Of a DNA stretch of 64,000 nt, positions 18,301 to 26,597 are shown piece after piece (position 1 is the stretch's first letter; each line of letters opens with the position of its first letter). The position numbers were made by a program, and so were the translations under genes. Below the pieces are notes generated by a model. The model saw nothing but the letters and a program-made list of their open reading frames with translations, did no database searches and was not told where the DNA came from. This stretch comes from DATBGZ01 sp963803115 (lineage in GTDB: Bacteria > Actinomycetota > Actinomycetes > Mycobacteriales > Micromonosporaceae). Location of the stretch: contig CAWDLN010000013.1 of assembly GCA_963803115.1 (NCBI GenBank), forward strand, positions 1-64,000. The letters run 5' to 3'.

Positions 18301-21300
18301 CACGGCCACGTCGCCGCTGGTGGGTGGCCTGTTGCGGCCGGTGAGCGGGCGGGCGGTCTCCGATGAGGTGTGGCAGGCGATCACCCCGGCCAGTTACAAG
18401 GTGAATCTGCCGCGGGCGTTGAGCCCGGCCGGGTCGGCGGTGTTCGTCGGGGACGTGCAGGGGCTGTTGACCGCTCGGGCGGTGGGTCGGGTGCAGATTT
18501 TGGCCAAGCTGCCCGGCTACACCGAGGTGATGCAGGAAAAGCAGGTCGGCCACGACACATTCAGCGACCACTTCTCCGGCCAGCAGTGGCGGGTGGGTGG
18601 CGGTCTTAACCCGGGTGATTACACCGGCGCCCCGGCCGGGGTGGGGACCTATGTGCGTTCCACCGGCAGCGGCCGCACCGAGTTGACGGGGTTCACCGAG
18701 GGCGGTTACCGGTCGCTGGCCGGGGTGGCGGAGCTGTACGTGGCCCGGTTCGCGGTCCGCAACACGGTGCTGCTGGAGAACGCGACCACGGCCACCACCC
18801 TCGGGGAAGTGGTGATGCTGCTCGACGCGGCCGAGATCGACGCCGCCTATACGGCCAACCCGGACCGGTTCGTCGATGTGGCCAACGTCTTGCCCACGCC
18901 GCCGCCGGCCGGGTCCGACCTGTCCCGACCCGGCCCGGTGCGGCTGCCGCCCCGCAGCCTGCTCGATGGTCACTTCTGGGAGGGGGTGTTCACCGAGAAG
19001 ATTGCCGGTACCGGCCGCTCGTTGGCCGGGGATGTCACGGCCGCGGCGCGGGAGTTGGGCGGGGTCGAGTTGATGGTGAAGATCTCCCCCGTGCTGGCCG
19101 GGTTGGGGGTGCACCTGGACGAGTTGCAAGACGGCGGTCAGGCGTTCACCGTCGACGCCGGCGGGCACACCTACGTGCTGACCCTCACCGCCTCCAAGGT
19201 GGACGGTTCAACGCCGCACGTGGGTGACGAAGGCATCGACGGCAGATACAAACCGCCCCGGATGGTGTGGCTGCACAAACGCAGCAACAAATTCGACACC
19301 CTCGGCCGCCGCAAAGAGACCGGGCACACGGCGCTGGTCACCGGCGGCGGCGGTGGGGATATCGGAATCGTCGCCCTCTACGGCTACGCCACCGGGGCGC
19401 TGAGCAAGTTCACCGAACGGGTGCGCGGCGTCGGGCTCAACGTGCTACACATGAGCGGGTCGCGTCCCAACGGGGTCAGCCGCTTCGCCCCCCGCATCGA
19501 GTTCGAATGGACCCTGCACCGCCGCACCGCCCTACGCGGGCGGCTCAACCCGGCCACAACCAGACACGGCCGGGTGGTCGAGGAGTACACCTTCCACGCC
19601 CCCCTCGACGTGTCCCCCCACCCGGGGCTGACCCCCCACACCCCCGCGCGGCCGCTGAACAACGTCCTACCCGACGACGCGCAAATCATCGGCAGTTACG
19701 GCTTCGGCTCCATCGCCCGCTTCGCCCAACCCCACGGCAGACTGGTACGCCGCGGCCAGCTACCCGGCGACAAGAACATGCTCACCCAAACCACATTCGA
19801 ACAGTCTGAAACCCTCGCCGCCATGCAATCACCCACCGGGGCCCGCTACAGCGCCATCCGGGCCGGCTACCTCGGCAACGAAGACCTCGACCTGCGCCGC
19901 GACCCGGTCACCATCCACGCCCAGTTCGGCACCCCACTATCGATCATCCGAATCAGACAGGGCGAACGGGAATACTACGACCACGGCACCCGCATCACCA
20001 CCCACGCCGACCCCACCGCCACCGCACTGACCGTCGACGCCTACCTCGACGCCCGCGTCCAAACCCCGGCGCACGTCTCCGCCGGACCCCACCTCGGAGT
20101 CGGCGGGATACATCGCCACACCGAAGACACCGGCGGACGCACCGACCAAACCGAACACCGTAACTGGGTCCGGTGGACCTCACCCACCTACCACATCTAC
20201 ACCCCCGTCACCTACACCCGCACCATCAACGGCCACACCAGCACCTTCACCGGCATGACCACCCTCGCCGTCGGCGTCGACGGGGCCCACCAACTCGGCC
20301 TCACCCAAAACGACCTCAACGCCGCCGACGCGTTCACCGACACCAACAAAACACAACCCCCCCAAAACGACCGGGACCAACAGGCCATACCACCATGGCC
20401 GGCCGGCGGTGGCGACATTCGAACCGCCGACATAACGGTGGATGACATCCTACCGGCGGTGCCGCACCTATACCGCAACGCCGACGGCGGGTGGCGGGTC
20501 GCCGGCCCAGGACTGATCCACCCCCGGTGGACACCGGTCGGTTCCATGTCCTCATCCCTGCGCACATTCGCCTTCATCCGCGCACAGGCCGAACAGACCC
20601 TCTCCTTCGCCGACATCCCAGTCGAACTACACCCAACCGCAGTATGGATCGTGGCCCGGCTGCACGCAGACCCGACCGCAGCGCCGGACCCCACCCCGGT
20701 CGCCGAATGGGTCCAACGGGCAGTCGCGGACGGTCGGGGTGCGGCGGCCACGACAGTGCAAGCCTCCGCGGCGCAGATCGTGGCCGATCTCGCTGAAGGC
20801 ATGCAGGCGTGGGCGGCTGACGCGACCGGTGGTAGTGCGGTGAGGGTGATCACAGCGCTGCCCAACGGCCGCTATCACGTCTCCGCCAGACATCCCGATG
20901 CGCAACCGGAAGTAGTCTCATCCCCGGCCGAGCTCCTCAACCGACTAGGCGCCCACACGCGCTACCAGTTCCTCATCACCACCGCAACAACCGGGAAGAC
21001 CCTCCAGACCGTCGAGTGGAAGGGCCGCTCGGACACACCCACCATAGGCGGCGCCACCTCGGAGACGGATTACCAGGTCGACTCTGGTCCTGCATCTCGG
21101 TTGAGACCACGCAGAACCGTTCCGCTACCTTCCGCGGGCGACGTTGAGACCTCAGGCGAAGCGCTGTGGGACGTCGACGTGTCGACCGACTCGGCGGACG
21201 CGGCCGTTACGGACTCCTCAGCGATGTCTGATGTGGAGGAACCGACGGCGGAGACTGGCCATGGCGTCGAGCCGAACGTGGCCGGGTCGATGGTTGTGGA

Positions 21301-21559
21301 TGAGTTTTTGCCTGGCGGTGGTTCTGGTGCCGGCGGGGGTGCGGCTGGTCTGGTGGGGTTGGGGGTTGGGTTGGATGGCGTGTCGCCGGGTGTGGTGCGC
21401 CGTGAGCACATGTGGTGGCATCCGTCGGGTGCCTATCAGCTGGGTGGTGCTTTTGATGTTCGTCGTTGGGTTGGGGATGGGGTGGTGGAGTTGACGCATC
21501 CGGGTTCGGCTGGTGGCGGATGGTGTGCGGCCGGAGGCGTTGGCGTTGATGAAGGGTAG
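15392..21559 (+). CDS. Giant modular effector protein, segment 5 (two beta-rich halves, Pro/Ala linker)
   Basis: The GTG at 15392 overlaps the previous stop; frame 2 is open only from 15368. The first half (to about 17890) is a large beta-rich region of unknown family, rich in VTVPxxWG-like strands. It contains one short hydrophobic-basic patch (about 16800-16870). A Pro/Ala linker (17896-18030) leads to a second, similar beta-rich half (18200-20330) with repeated G-x-T/S-E-L-T strands. Then come duplication dup2 copy A (20396-21003) and dup1 copy B (21281-22068). An extra C at 21495, compared with copy A, throws the frame, so the last ~20 residues are nonsense. The second half uses strongly C/A-rich third positions from about 19.3 kb, unlike the first half. 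The large beta-rich halves could be delivery or scaffold regions; that is a guess. Confidence 0.6.
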   Translation: MPDAVLYRLIGVRRSSYGHAAPRGVVAGGLAAAYRPMVADLLGRDTWDAAAFADLARLVGSAATWLAPTRKDLVAAVVKGWPARPPADGDVDEDTRALSETLPRFHYLLPDSGLVRDLTAWLNRAAMPGLDNRLSEADVQQKLTWGLLNVLDEGLPFEVEGYTVKLFAAVAGAPTVGLVRDVKIEQRVNAIWRQKDRARGTTSGGYGELGVTFAGGVQIAAVIGGTVAAALGRVRARLRTHQTGFGDYKYTRPDKPAQEITVPLTWRAQVTAKPSPANGEVGPSGSTVVFWSDVDGAPVQRPVSMLVLPHEVSPPQPDDRQERQLSRNQELPLSRMHVVVEGMGGLAGLRARVREVVGDGLYLRHQDEIELFLSQDRVGAVLHKAADAHHSYGPSPIPPISGRRGPAGDDRPGWTEVPRMWLEGADGGRLNLALTARLESTAAVGGASPKDYAKYDEITVTAQKPAVRTERRRPRRLLLVVPVRFIGRIVNFRIRWTHQRARVKAFVTSRWDQYFRSLRSMQENRAMLVRFDLTVHIGWGNPARVPVPVTVPAWGQVRLQTGELAAVADGSFETAAANRRTASPTTWWTPGLDGQGNVGADNDFGVGFGRVTRVTGMAQIYNQVVPQLVADGYLPAESRSPDGDHWAMLMQMSVTGEELTRPGRRYQNWRDLTEFLSQGSFVHLIDDLTGAGEGQPGASLTLRHPGRSNRRVTLGVAGRITATVAADRTDEKMPINVLFSTMDWLHSRPRDRENEIQTELSGKAPVQVPGGAHVPVPPVGGLGAWKKLNWRSRKRDRAYAYRIGTTLMTYARTIGKTSRYPLAVTYRWRLYEDTTPPPPPPAPAPPAAAAAATPAAPAPAAAPAAAPAAAPPAAAAAAASASVVASGRGGVREGSAVGVVEMWQPDVLSSLPRDLPALDTDGESPVAGLTARAPLFASGVSGLQRELIERVQVKTAANVGRKAVHAVGRFTATSPLVGGLLRPVSGRAVSDEVWQAITPASYKVNLPRALSPAGSAVFVGDVQGLLTARAVGRVQILAKLPGYTEVMQEKQVGHDTFSDHFSGQQWRVGGGLNPGDYTGAPAGVGTYVRSTGSGRTELTGFTEGGYRSLAGVAELYVARFAVRNTVLLENATTATTLGEVVMLLDAAEIDAAYTANPDRFVDVANVLPTPPPAGSDLSRPGPVRLPPRSLLDGHFWEGVFTEKIAGTGRSLAGDVTAAARELGGVELMVKISPVLAGLGVHLDELQDGGQAFTVDAGGHTYVLTLTASKVDGSTPHVGDEGIDGRYKPPRMVWLHKRSNKFDTLGRRKETGHTALVTGGGGGDIGIVALYGYATGALSKFTERVRGVGLNVLHMSGSRPNGVSRFAPRIEFEWTLHRRTALRGRLNPATTRHGRVVEEYTFHAPLDVSPHPGLTPHTPARPLNNVLPDDAQIIGSYGFGSIARFAQPHGRLVRRGQLPGDKNMLTQTTFEQSETLAAMQSPTGARYSAIRAGYLGNEDLDLRRDPVTIHAQFGTPLSIIRIRQGEREYYDHGTRITTHADPTATALTVDAYLDARVQTPAHVSAGPHLGVGGIHRHTEDTGGRTDQTEHRNWVRWTSPTYHIYTPVTYTRTINGHTSTFTGMTTLAVGVDGAHQLGLTQNDLNAADAFTDTNKTQPPQNDRDQQAIPPWPAGGGDIRTADITVDDILPAVPHLYRNADGGWRVAGPGLIHPRWTPVGSMSSSLRTFAFIRAQAEQTLSFADIPVELHPTAVWIVARLHADPTAAPDPTPVAEWVQRAVADGRGAAATTVQASAAQIVADLAEGMQAWAADATGGSAVRVITALPNGRYHVSARHPDAQPEVVSSPAELLNRLGAHTRYQFLITTATTGKTLQTVEWKGRSDTPTIGGATSETDYQVDSGPASRLRPRRTVPLPSAGDVETSGEALWDVDVSTDSADAAVTDSSAMSDVEEPTAETGHGVEPNVAGSMVVDEFLPGGGSGAGGGAAGLVGLGVGLDGVSPGVVRREHMWWHPSGAYQLGGAFDVRRWVGDGVVELTHPGSAGGGWCAAGGVGVDEG
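17896..18030 (+). repeat. Pro/Ala-rich low-complexity linker
   Basis: Tandem CCC/GCC/GCA codons encode P- and A-runs (PPPPPPAPAP followed by PAAAPAAA-type repeats). It joins two beta-rich halves of segment 5 and is a typical flexible interdomain linker. Confidence 0.85.
20396..21003 (+). repeat. ~605-bp direct duplication dup2, copy A
   Basis: Matches 24684-25288 with about 15 substitutions by eye and one 3-bp in-frame difference near the end. It encodes a small alpha/beta domain with DITVDDILPAVPHLYRN near the start and NGRYHVSARHPDAQPEVV near the end. No family recognised. In copy B it directly precedes the papain-fold toxin domain, so it may be a pre-toxin adaptor. Confidence 0.8.
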
Positions 21560-22068
21560 GGCGTTGGGTGGGGTGCAGCGGTTGGTCAACGAGCCGGGTC
21601 ATGTGTTCCCGGCGGGGGATCCGATGAGCATGGTTGGTGGGTATCGGCTGCGGGTGCGGCTGGACTTTGTTGAGGGCGATGATGACGGGTCGGCTCATTT
21701 GACGGTGCGGGTGGTGAATGAGGGGTCGCCGGTGAGGCATCATCAGATCCCGGTCGATGCCTCGCCGACGCAGTTGGTGCATGAACTGTTCGGGCACACG
21801 GTGGGGCTGCGGGATGAGACGTTCGCCGGGTATGCGGACACGGGTGGGCCGATCAGGTTCAATGCGGACAACGTGGGCAGTCTGATGGGTGACTTCACCC
21901 GGCCGGCGCCGGTGGATGATGGTGGGCGGAGTCTGGTCCAGGGTGGGTTGCGGTCGCGTCACCTGGCGTTGATCGCCCGACTGATCGGCGACCCGGACGA
22001 GCCCGGCCCGAAGCCGCGGCGGGTCACGGTCGACCCAAGCCACGACCCGCATGCGGTCACCGGCGGTC
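21281..22068 (+). repeat. 787-bp direct duplication, copy B (HELFGH domain, with frameshifting C at 21495)
   Basis: Duplicate of 12463-13249. Copy A reads ttgagcatcc where copy B reads ttgacgcatcc. The extra C at 21495 shifts the frame between segments 5 and 6. HELFGH lies at 21780-21797. The only other difference seen is a synonymous T to C at 21882. Confidence 0.8.
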
Positions 22069-25000
22069 CGGCACCCCAAACCATGGCCAGCCCCGAAGGG
22101 GACCAACGAGCGGAGACCACGTCAGCGGTCGAGCAAGGGACCGTCGGGCTGTCTGGGCGGCGGATGCCGTTGACGGAACGCGATGGGGTGCCGGGTTCTC
22201 AGCAGGGTGCGGCGAGCGGGCGGGATCTGATGGTGGTGTCGTTGTTGCAGCAGGAGGCCGGTGTGCCGGGTTCGGGGGCGGCGGCGTTGGCGGCGGAGGT
22301 GGGTGGGTTGGAGGGGGAGCTGAAGCGGTTGGCCGATTCGGGTTTGGGGGGGCAGGGTTTGGCTGTGATGCTCAACCGTCAGTTGGAACGAGTGCGGGAG
22401 GATGCGGAGCTGTTTAAGTCGCTTAAGGGGGTGACGGCCTGGGCGGCGTTGGATCCGAACCAGGTGTGGGCGTTGGTGTTGGCTGAGCGGCACGGTCGGA
22501 TGTATGAGGCGCGAGATCGCCGGGAGCTTGCTCGCCGGCTGCGGGTGGAGCGGTGGGCGAGGAATTACCCGATCGGGAATGAGCAGCAGCTCAACGCGCT
22601 GCTGGACCGGGTGGTGGCTCATATGCGCCGGGACATGGCCCTGGCCACCAACACCTGGCCCACCGTTGTCCGGGAAATGGTCAGCGGCGGGGAGCAGCGA
22701 TTCAAGAACCGGTGGGAGACGCATCCACAAGACTGGTCCCTGGCAGGGCGCCCATTCGTCGAGGCGGAGCTTGGTTTGGCGGCGGCGGTTGGGCGTGACG
22801 GCGGGGCCGGTGGCGCAGTTCAGGGGCAGGATCCGGCGGGGGGGTCCGATCCCGGGCCGGGGGTGTTGCCCAAGTATGGCGCTTTGGTGTCGAGGTTCGA
22901 GTCGAACGGCGCGAACATCCGATTTGGTCCTGTCGTCGTCTACTGGAAGCCCGAGGTTTATGGCCGGGCCACGTTCACGCCACGGGACTCAATGAGTCGG
23001 CCGGCTTCTGGCGATGGGTCCGATAGGAGTGTGGTTCGTGGGGAGCGTTTGTTTGCTCTGCTGGCCTGGGGCCCGGTCGATCATGTGAGGCTTGCTTTTG
23101 CGGAGGCGACCGATTTCGCCTACGATCCGAGTTTCGCAGCGGTGCGGCACAATCCGCTGAAGTACTCGCTTGGCGAGGGAATCCATTCGTTCGACTACTT
23201 CGAGAGTCAGCTTCATGGTGAGCTGCTCTGGGCCGATGTGGATCGCGTCGTCGTCAAATGGCAGCAGCGCGTGCACCCGGTGCTTCCTCGGCTGCCTCAG
23301 GCGTTGCAGCTGAAGGCTGAGCTGGAGGCGTTCAAGAACCGGTTCGGTCATCGGTTTGCGGTGGAGTTGCACCGTTATACCGATCCGCCGTTGGCGCGGT
23401 TCGGGTATCCGAAGGCGTATGTGGTGGTGCCGGGTGGCCCGCAGAACCGGTCGACGATACGGCGGTTGGAGCGGGGCGAGGTGTCGCTTGCGGTGGCCAG
23501 CGGTGGCGTGTTGGCGTCGTTGACTCGGCCCGACCTGAAGCGGGTGGGTCGGTTTGACAGCGTGTTGCGGGTGGCGATTCCTGATGGTGTGGGCGAGCGG
23601 CGCGTCGCGGATGGCCAGACGACGATTTGGTTGCCGGCGTCGGCGTGGGCGAAGGTGTCGGTGACCAAGGCTTACGAACGGGGCACGTTGGGCCTGAGCC
23701 GGTCCCGGGCTTTGGCCGGGTCGCTGGGTGACTTCGACGGCACGCTGTTGCAGCTGCGACGGATGACGAAGGTCGCCTCTGGGACTGGAGCGGTCCGGGG
23801 TGGGGTTTTCCAGGACGCCGACGGGCAGCGCTGGTATGTGCAGGCGGAGAAGTCGCGGCTGCACGCCGGGAATAAGGTGGCCGCTGCCCGGCTGTACCAG
23901 TTGGCTGGGGTCGCGGTCCCCGAGACGCGTCTGATCCGCCTCGATGACCGGCTGGGCGGGGAGGGCCGGGTTGGGGTGGCCCGCCGGTTGGTGGACCGGT
24001 CGGTCACGCTCGGCAGCTACGGCGTTGACCGGCTGGATGACTCCCAACGCGGCGGCATCCATGCCGGATTTGGTGTTGATGCGTGGTTGGCCAACTGGGA
24101 TGTGGCCGGGCCGAGGTTGGACAACATTGCGGTCGGCGAGAACGGCCCGGTGCGTATCGACCTAGCCAGCTCGTTGTTGTTCCAGGCCGGAGGTGCGGTG
24201 AAGGGGCACCGGTTGGGCCGAACGGTGGTCGAGGTGGACACCCTGAAGGACCTGGCCCTCAACCCGCATACGGCACGGCTGTACGCCGGCATCACGGCTG
24301 ACGCGGAGCTTGCCTCGGTGCGGGCCGTGGTGGCTCTCGACGACGCGCGGATCCACGACATTGTGCTGTCGTCGATCTCGGATCGACATGAGGCGGTGCT
24401 GTTGGCCGACACCCTCATCGCCCGCAAACACGACCTCGCCCGACGCTACGACACCACGCCAGCCGCTACGACGTCAACGGTGGCCGGGCCGAGCCGGTCG
24501 CCAGACGACGACATCACACCGGTCCCGTCGGCCACGACCGACCGCGACGGCCTGTCGGCGAGCCGGGTGCACGAACCGGGTGCAGGTGGGTCCACGGTCA
24601 ACCCCGGCCCGGCGTCGACCAGTTCGACGGATCTGTATGGCACGCCGGCGGGGCTGCTCGCAGGGTCGGGTGCCACACCTCCCTGGCCGGCGGGCGGTGG
24701 CGACATCCGAACCGCCGACATAACGGTGGATGACATCCTACCGGCGGTGCCGCACCTATACCGCAACGCCGACGGCGGGTGGCGGGTCGCCGGCCCAGGA
24801 CTGATCGACCCCCGGTGGACACCGGTCGGTTCCATGTCCTCTTCCCTGCGCACATTCGCCTTCATCCGCGCACGGGCCGAACAGACCCTCTCCTTCGCCG
24901 ACATCCCAGTCGAACTACACCCAACCGCAGTATGGATCGTGGCCCGGCTGCACGCAGACCCGACCGCAGCGCCGGACCCCACCCCGGTCGCCGAATGGGT

Positions 25001-26597
25001 CCAACGGGCAGTCGCGGAGGGTCGCGGTGCGGCGACCACGACAGTGCAAGCCTCCGCGGCGCAGATCGCGGCCGATCTCGCTGAAGGCACGCAGGCGTGG
25101 GCGGCTGACGCGACCGGCAGTAGTGCGTTGAGAGTGATCACAGCGCTACCCAACGGCCGCTATCACGTCTCCGCCAGACATCCCGATGCGCAACCGGAAG
25201 TAGTCTCATCCCCGGCCGAGCTCCTCAACCGACTAGGCGCCCACACGCGCTACCAGTTCCTCATCACCACCGCAACCGGGAAGACCCTGGGCCGCGCGAG
25301 GTTGGACCGCCTGTCGTTGTTGACGCAGGTCAATCCTTGGCGGAGCGAGGTCGGGGTCGATAACTGTTGGAGTGCGGCGATCGCGTTCGACCTCAGCCTG
25401 GCCACCGGTGGGGTGGTGCGCGCGCAGCGCACCGGACCGGGGTGGGCGCAGACGCTGGTGGAGCACGCGCGCGCCCAGGGCGGCGGGGTCGAGTTGGTGG
25501 ACGTTACCGGCTTCGATGTAGTAGACGCGGTGATGACCGCTTCGGCGGTCGGGTCACGAGGATTCCTGGTGGTACGGGGTGTGGCCGATCCGCTCACCCC
25601 GGCGCATGTGTACAACGTGGAGCACGTTGGCGGCGGCGCTGTGCTGGTGATGGACGCTCGCACAGGACAGGTGTGGACAGCCGAAGAGTTCGTGCTGCCC
25701 GATGACGTGGCGCGGCTGCAGTTCGTGCCGACCACCCCGGATGTTCCCACCATCGACACGGCGCCGCGCCATCCCGACCAGAACAAGTACACGGTCGGGG
25801 CCAGCAAACCGGGGCAGGCGGCGGAGAGGCGCGACGAGGTGGGTCCGGTTGTGGAGCAGCAAGGCGGCGCCCCGGAGCCGCTGACCGCCCCGGAGCCGCT
25901 GACCGCCCCGGAACCGGGCTGGCGTGCTGGGTTGACCAACGTCGACCGCGTCGCGGCCAACATGCCGTTCGGGTTCACACTCGAGGTGATCCCGGCCGGA
26001 CTGCTCTTGTCACAAACTACGGATGGGAGGGTCGCGGCCCGACAGATTAGGCCGCGAGACGACCACCTGACGATTGTCGTCGATGTGACGGGCCCGGCCG
26101 CCCTGCTCCACCACCCCTACGTCGAGCCGGACGATCGCCGGCGCTGTGCTATACGCCGTCCACGAACTGTACGAAACGCCACCGCCGATCGTGCTTCTGG
26201 TGAACGTCGAGGACCCCAACGACTGGGCTGTCACCACTGTTGCCCGAGGATTGCCGCCGGGCGTCCGGGTCGTCGCCCCTCGCGGCCAGCGGTGGTTGGC
26301 GCGTGCCGATGGCATCGAACTGTCCAAGCCAGTCCCGGGCCGCCGCAGGTGGGCCGCGCGGGTCGGGCCGGCGCCATCCCGGCGCGTTGGCATCCCGGCC
26401 GCGGACGGAAGCGTCGTCGGTGCGACCATCCCCGGTCTCTACCGGTGGATCGCCGGGGCGGGGCGTGTCGTTCCGGACAACCTGTGGCTCGACGAGAGCT
26501 CGTTCTCGTTGCTGTTCTTCGGCGAGACGCCGCGGCTCGCGGCCGACGCCGATCCCGAGCGCAGCGAGGCGTTCGAGGTGGCGTTCGGACTGCATGA
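21513..26597 (+). CDS. Giant modular effector protein, segment 6 (HELFGH, DUF3626-like, kinase-like, papain-fold toxin)
   Basis: Continues segment 5 after the C insertion at 21495; the GTG at 21513 is not a real start, because copy A shows coding continuing upstream. Order: HELFGH domain B, a helical region (22180-22790), a DUF3626-like domain (22864-23390), a beta-rich linker, a HipA/PI3K-like kinase domain (23770-24440), a Thr/Pro linker, dup2 copy B (24684-25288), and a Tox-PL-like papain-fold domain (25320-25720). A short tandem PEPLTA repeat follows (about 25875-25915), then a strand region. Sense is lost at about 26130, and translation continues in the next frame; sequence after that to 26597 is nonsense. 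No secretion signal or membrane helix is visible. Confidence 0.65.
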   Translation: MADGVRPEALALMKGRALGGVQRLVNEPGHVFPAGDPMSMVGGYRLRVRLDFVEGDDDGSAHLTVRVVNEGSPVRHHQIPVDASPTQLVHELFGHTVGLRDETFAGYADTGGPIRFNADNVGSLMGDFTRPAPVDDGGRSLVQGGLRSRHLALIARLIGDPDEPGPKPRRVTVDPSHDPHAVTGGPAPQTMASPEGDQRAETTSAVEQGTVGLSGRRMPLTERDGVPGSQQGAASGRDLMVVSLLQQEAGVPGSGAAALAAEVGGLEGELKRLADSGLGGQGLAVMLNRQLERVREDAELFKSLKGVTAWAALDPNQVWALVLAERHGRMYEARDRRELARRLRVERWARNYPIGNEQQLNALLDRVVAHMRRDMALATNTWPTVVREMVSGGEQRFKNRWETHPQDWSLAGRPFVEAELGLAAAVGRDGGAGGAVQGQDPAGGSDPGPGVLPKYGALVSRFESNGANIRFGPVVVYWKPEVYGRATFTPRDSMSRPASGDGSDRSVVRGERLFALLAWGPVDHVRLAFAEATDFAYDPSFAAVRHNPLKYSLGEGIHSFDYFESQLHGELLWADVDRVVVKWQQRVHPVLPRLPQALQLKAELEAFKNRFGHRFAVELHRYTDPPLARFGYPKAYVVVPGGPQNRSTIRRLERGEVSLAVASGGVLASLTRPDLKRVGRFDSVLRVAIPDGVGERRVADGQTTIWLPASAWAKVSVTKAYERGTLGLSRSRALAGSLGDFDGTLLQLRRMTKVASGTGAVRGGVFQDADGQRWYVQAEKSRLHAGNKVAAARLYQLAGVAVPETRLIRLDDRLGGEGRVGVARRLVDRSVTLGSYGVDRLDDSQRGGIHAGFGVDAWLANWDVAGPRLDNIAVGENGPVRIDLASSLLFQAGGAVKGHRLGRTVVEVDTLKDLALNPHTARLYAGITADAELASVRAVVALDDARIHDIVLSSISDRHEAVLLADTLIARKHDLARRYDTTPAATTSTVAGPSRSPDDDITPVPSATTDRDGLSASRVHEPGAGGSTVNPGPASTSSTDLYGTPAGLLAGSGATPPWPAGGGDIRTADITVDDILPAVPHLYRNADGGWRVAGPGLIDPRWTPVGSMSSSLRTFAFIRARAEQTLSFADIPVELHPTAVWIVARLHADPTAAPDPTPVAEWVQRAVAEGRGAATTTVQASAAQIAADLAEGTQAWAADATGSSALRVITALPNGRYHVSARHPDAQPEVVSSPAELLNRLGAHTRYQFLITTATGKTLGRARLDRLSLLTQVNPWRSEVGVDNCWSAAIAFDLSLATGGVVRAQRTGPGWAQTLVEHARAQGGGVELVDVTGFDVVDAVMTASAVGSRGFLVVRGVADPLTPAHVYNVEHVGGGAVLVMDARTGQVWTAEEFVLPDDVARLQFVPTTPDVPTIDTAPRHPDQNKYTVGASKPGQAAERRDEVGPVVEQQGGAPEPLTAPEPLTAPEPGWRAGLTNVDRVAANMPFGFTLEVIPAGLLLSQTTDGRVAARQIRPRDDHLTIVVDVTGPAALLHHPYVEPDDRRRCAIRRPRTVRNATADRASGERRGPQRLGCHHCCPRIAAGRPGRRPSRPAVVGACRWHRTVQASPGPPQVGRAGRAGAIPARWHPGRGRKRRRCDHPRSLPVDRRGGACRSGQPVARRELVLVAVLRRDAAARGRRRSRAQRGVRGGVRTA
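22864..23390 (+). other. DUF3626-like domain
   Basis: The opening LPKYGAL...IRFGPVVVYWKP...RATFTPRDS and the later DYFESQLHGELLWADVDRVV follow the layout I recall for DUF3626 proteins (PKYGAL, RFG, TFT, E-x-Q-x-HG). Function of that family is not established. Low-moderate confidence. Confidence 0.35.
23770..24440 (+). other. HipA/PI3K-like kinase domain
   Basis: A GGVFQDADGQRWYVQAE strand pair carries the position of the ATP-binding lysine (here Gln-Ala-Glu-Lys). Later comes VDAWLANWDVAGPRLDN, where D and N are the catalytic-loop residues of this family, then VRIDLASSLLF as the metal-binding strand. The usual R-x-D-x-G-G is RIDLASS here. The layout matches stand-alone kinase-like toxin or effector domains in actinobacteria. 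The substrate is unknown. Confidence 0.5.
24684..25288 (+). repeat. ~605-bp direct duplication dup2, copy B
   Basis: Second copy of 20396-21003. It lacks three bases (one Thr codon) of copy A near its 3' end. It is fused directly to the papain-fold domain that starts at 25320. Confidence 0.8.
25320..25720 (+). other. Papain-fold toxin domain (Tox-PL-like)
   Basis: A VNP start and VDNCWSAAIAFD (Cys TGT at 25365) are followed by PAHVYNVEHVGGG (His at 25605) and VLVMDARTGQVW (Asp at 25653). This gives the Cys-His-Asp order and the N-C, H-x-x-N-V and D-x-x-T-G motifs of papain-like polymorphic-toxin domains, some of which are glutamine deamidases. All three residues are intact. Confidence 0.65.

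Noticed and set aside
17843..19168. 441-codon minus-strand frame with a Gly-Trp/Cys repeat
   Set aside because: It is the reverse complement of the Pro/Ala linker and its flanks; no start context.
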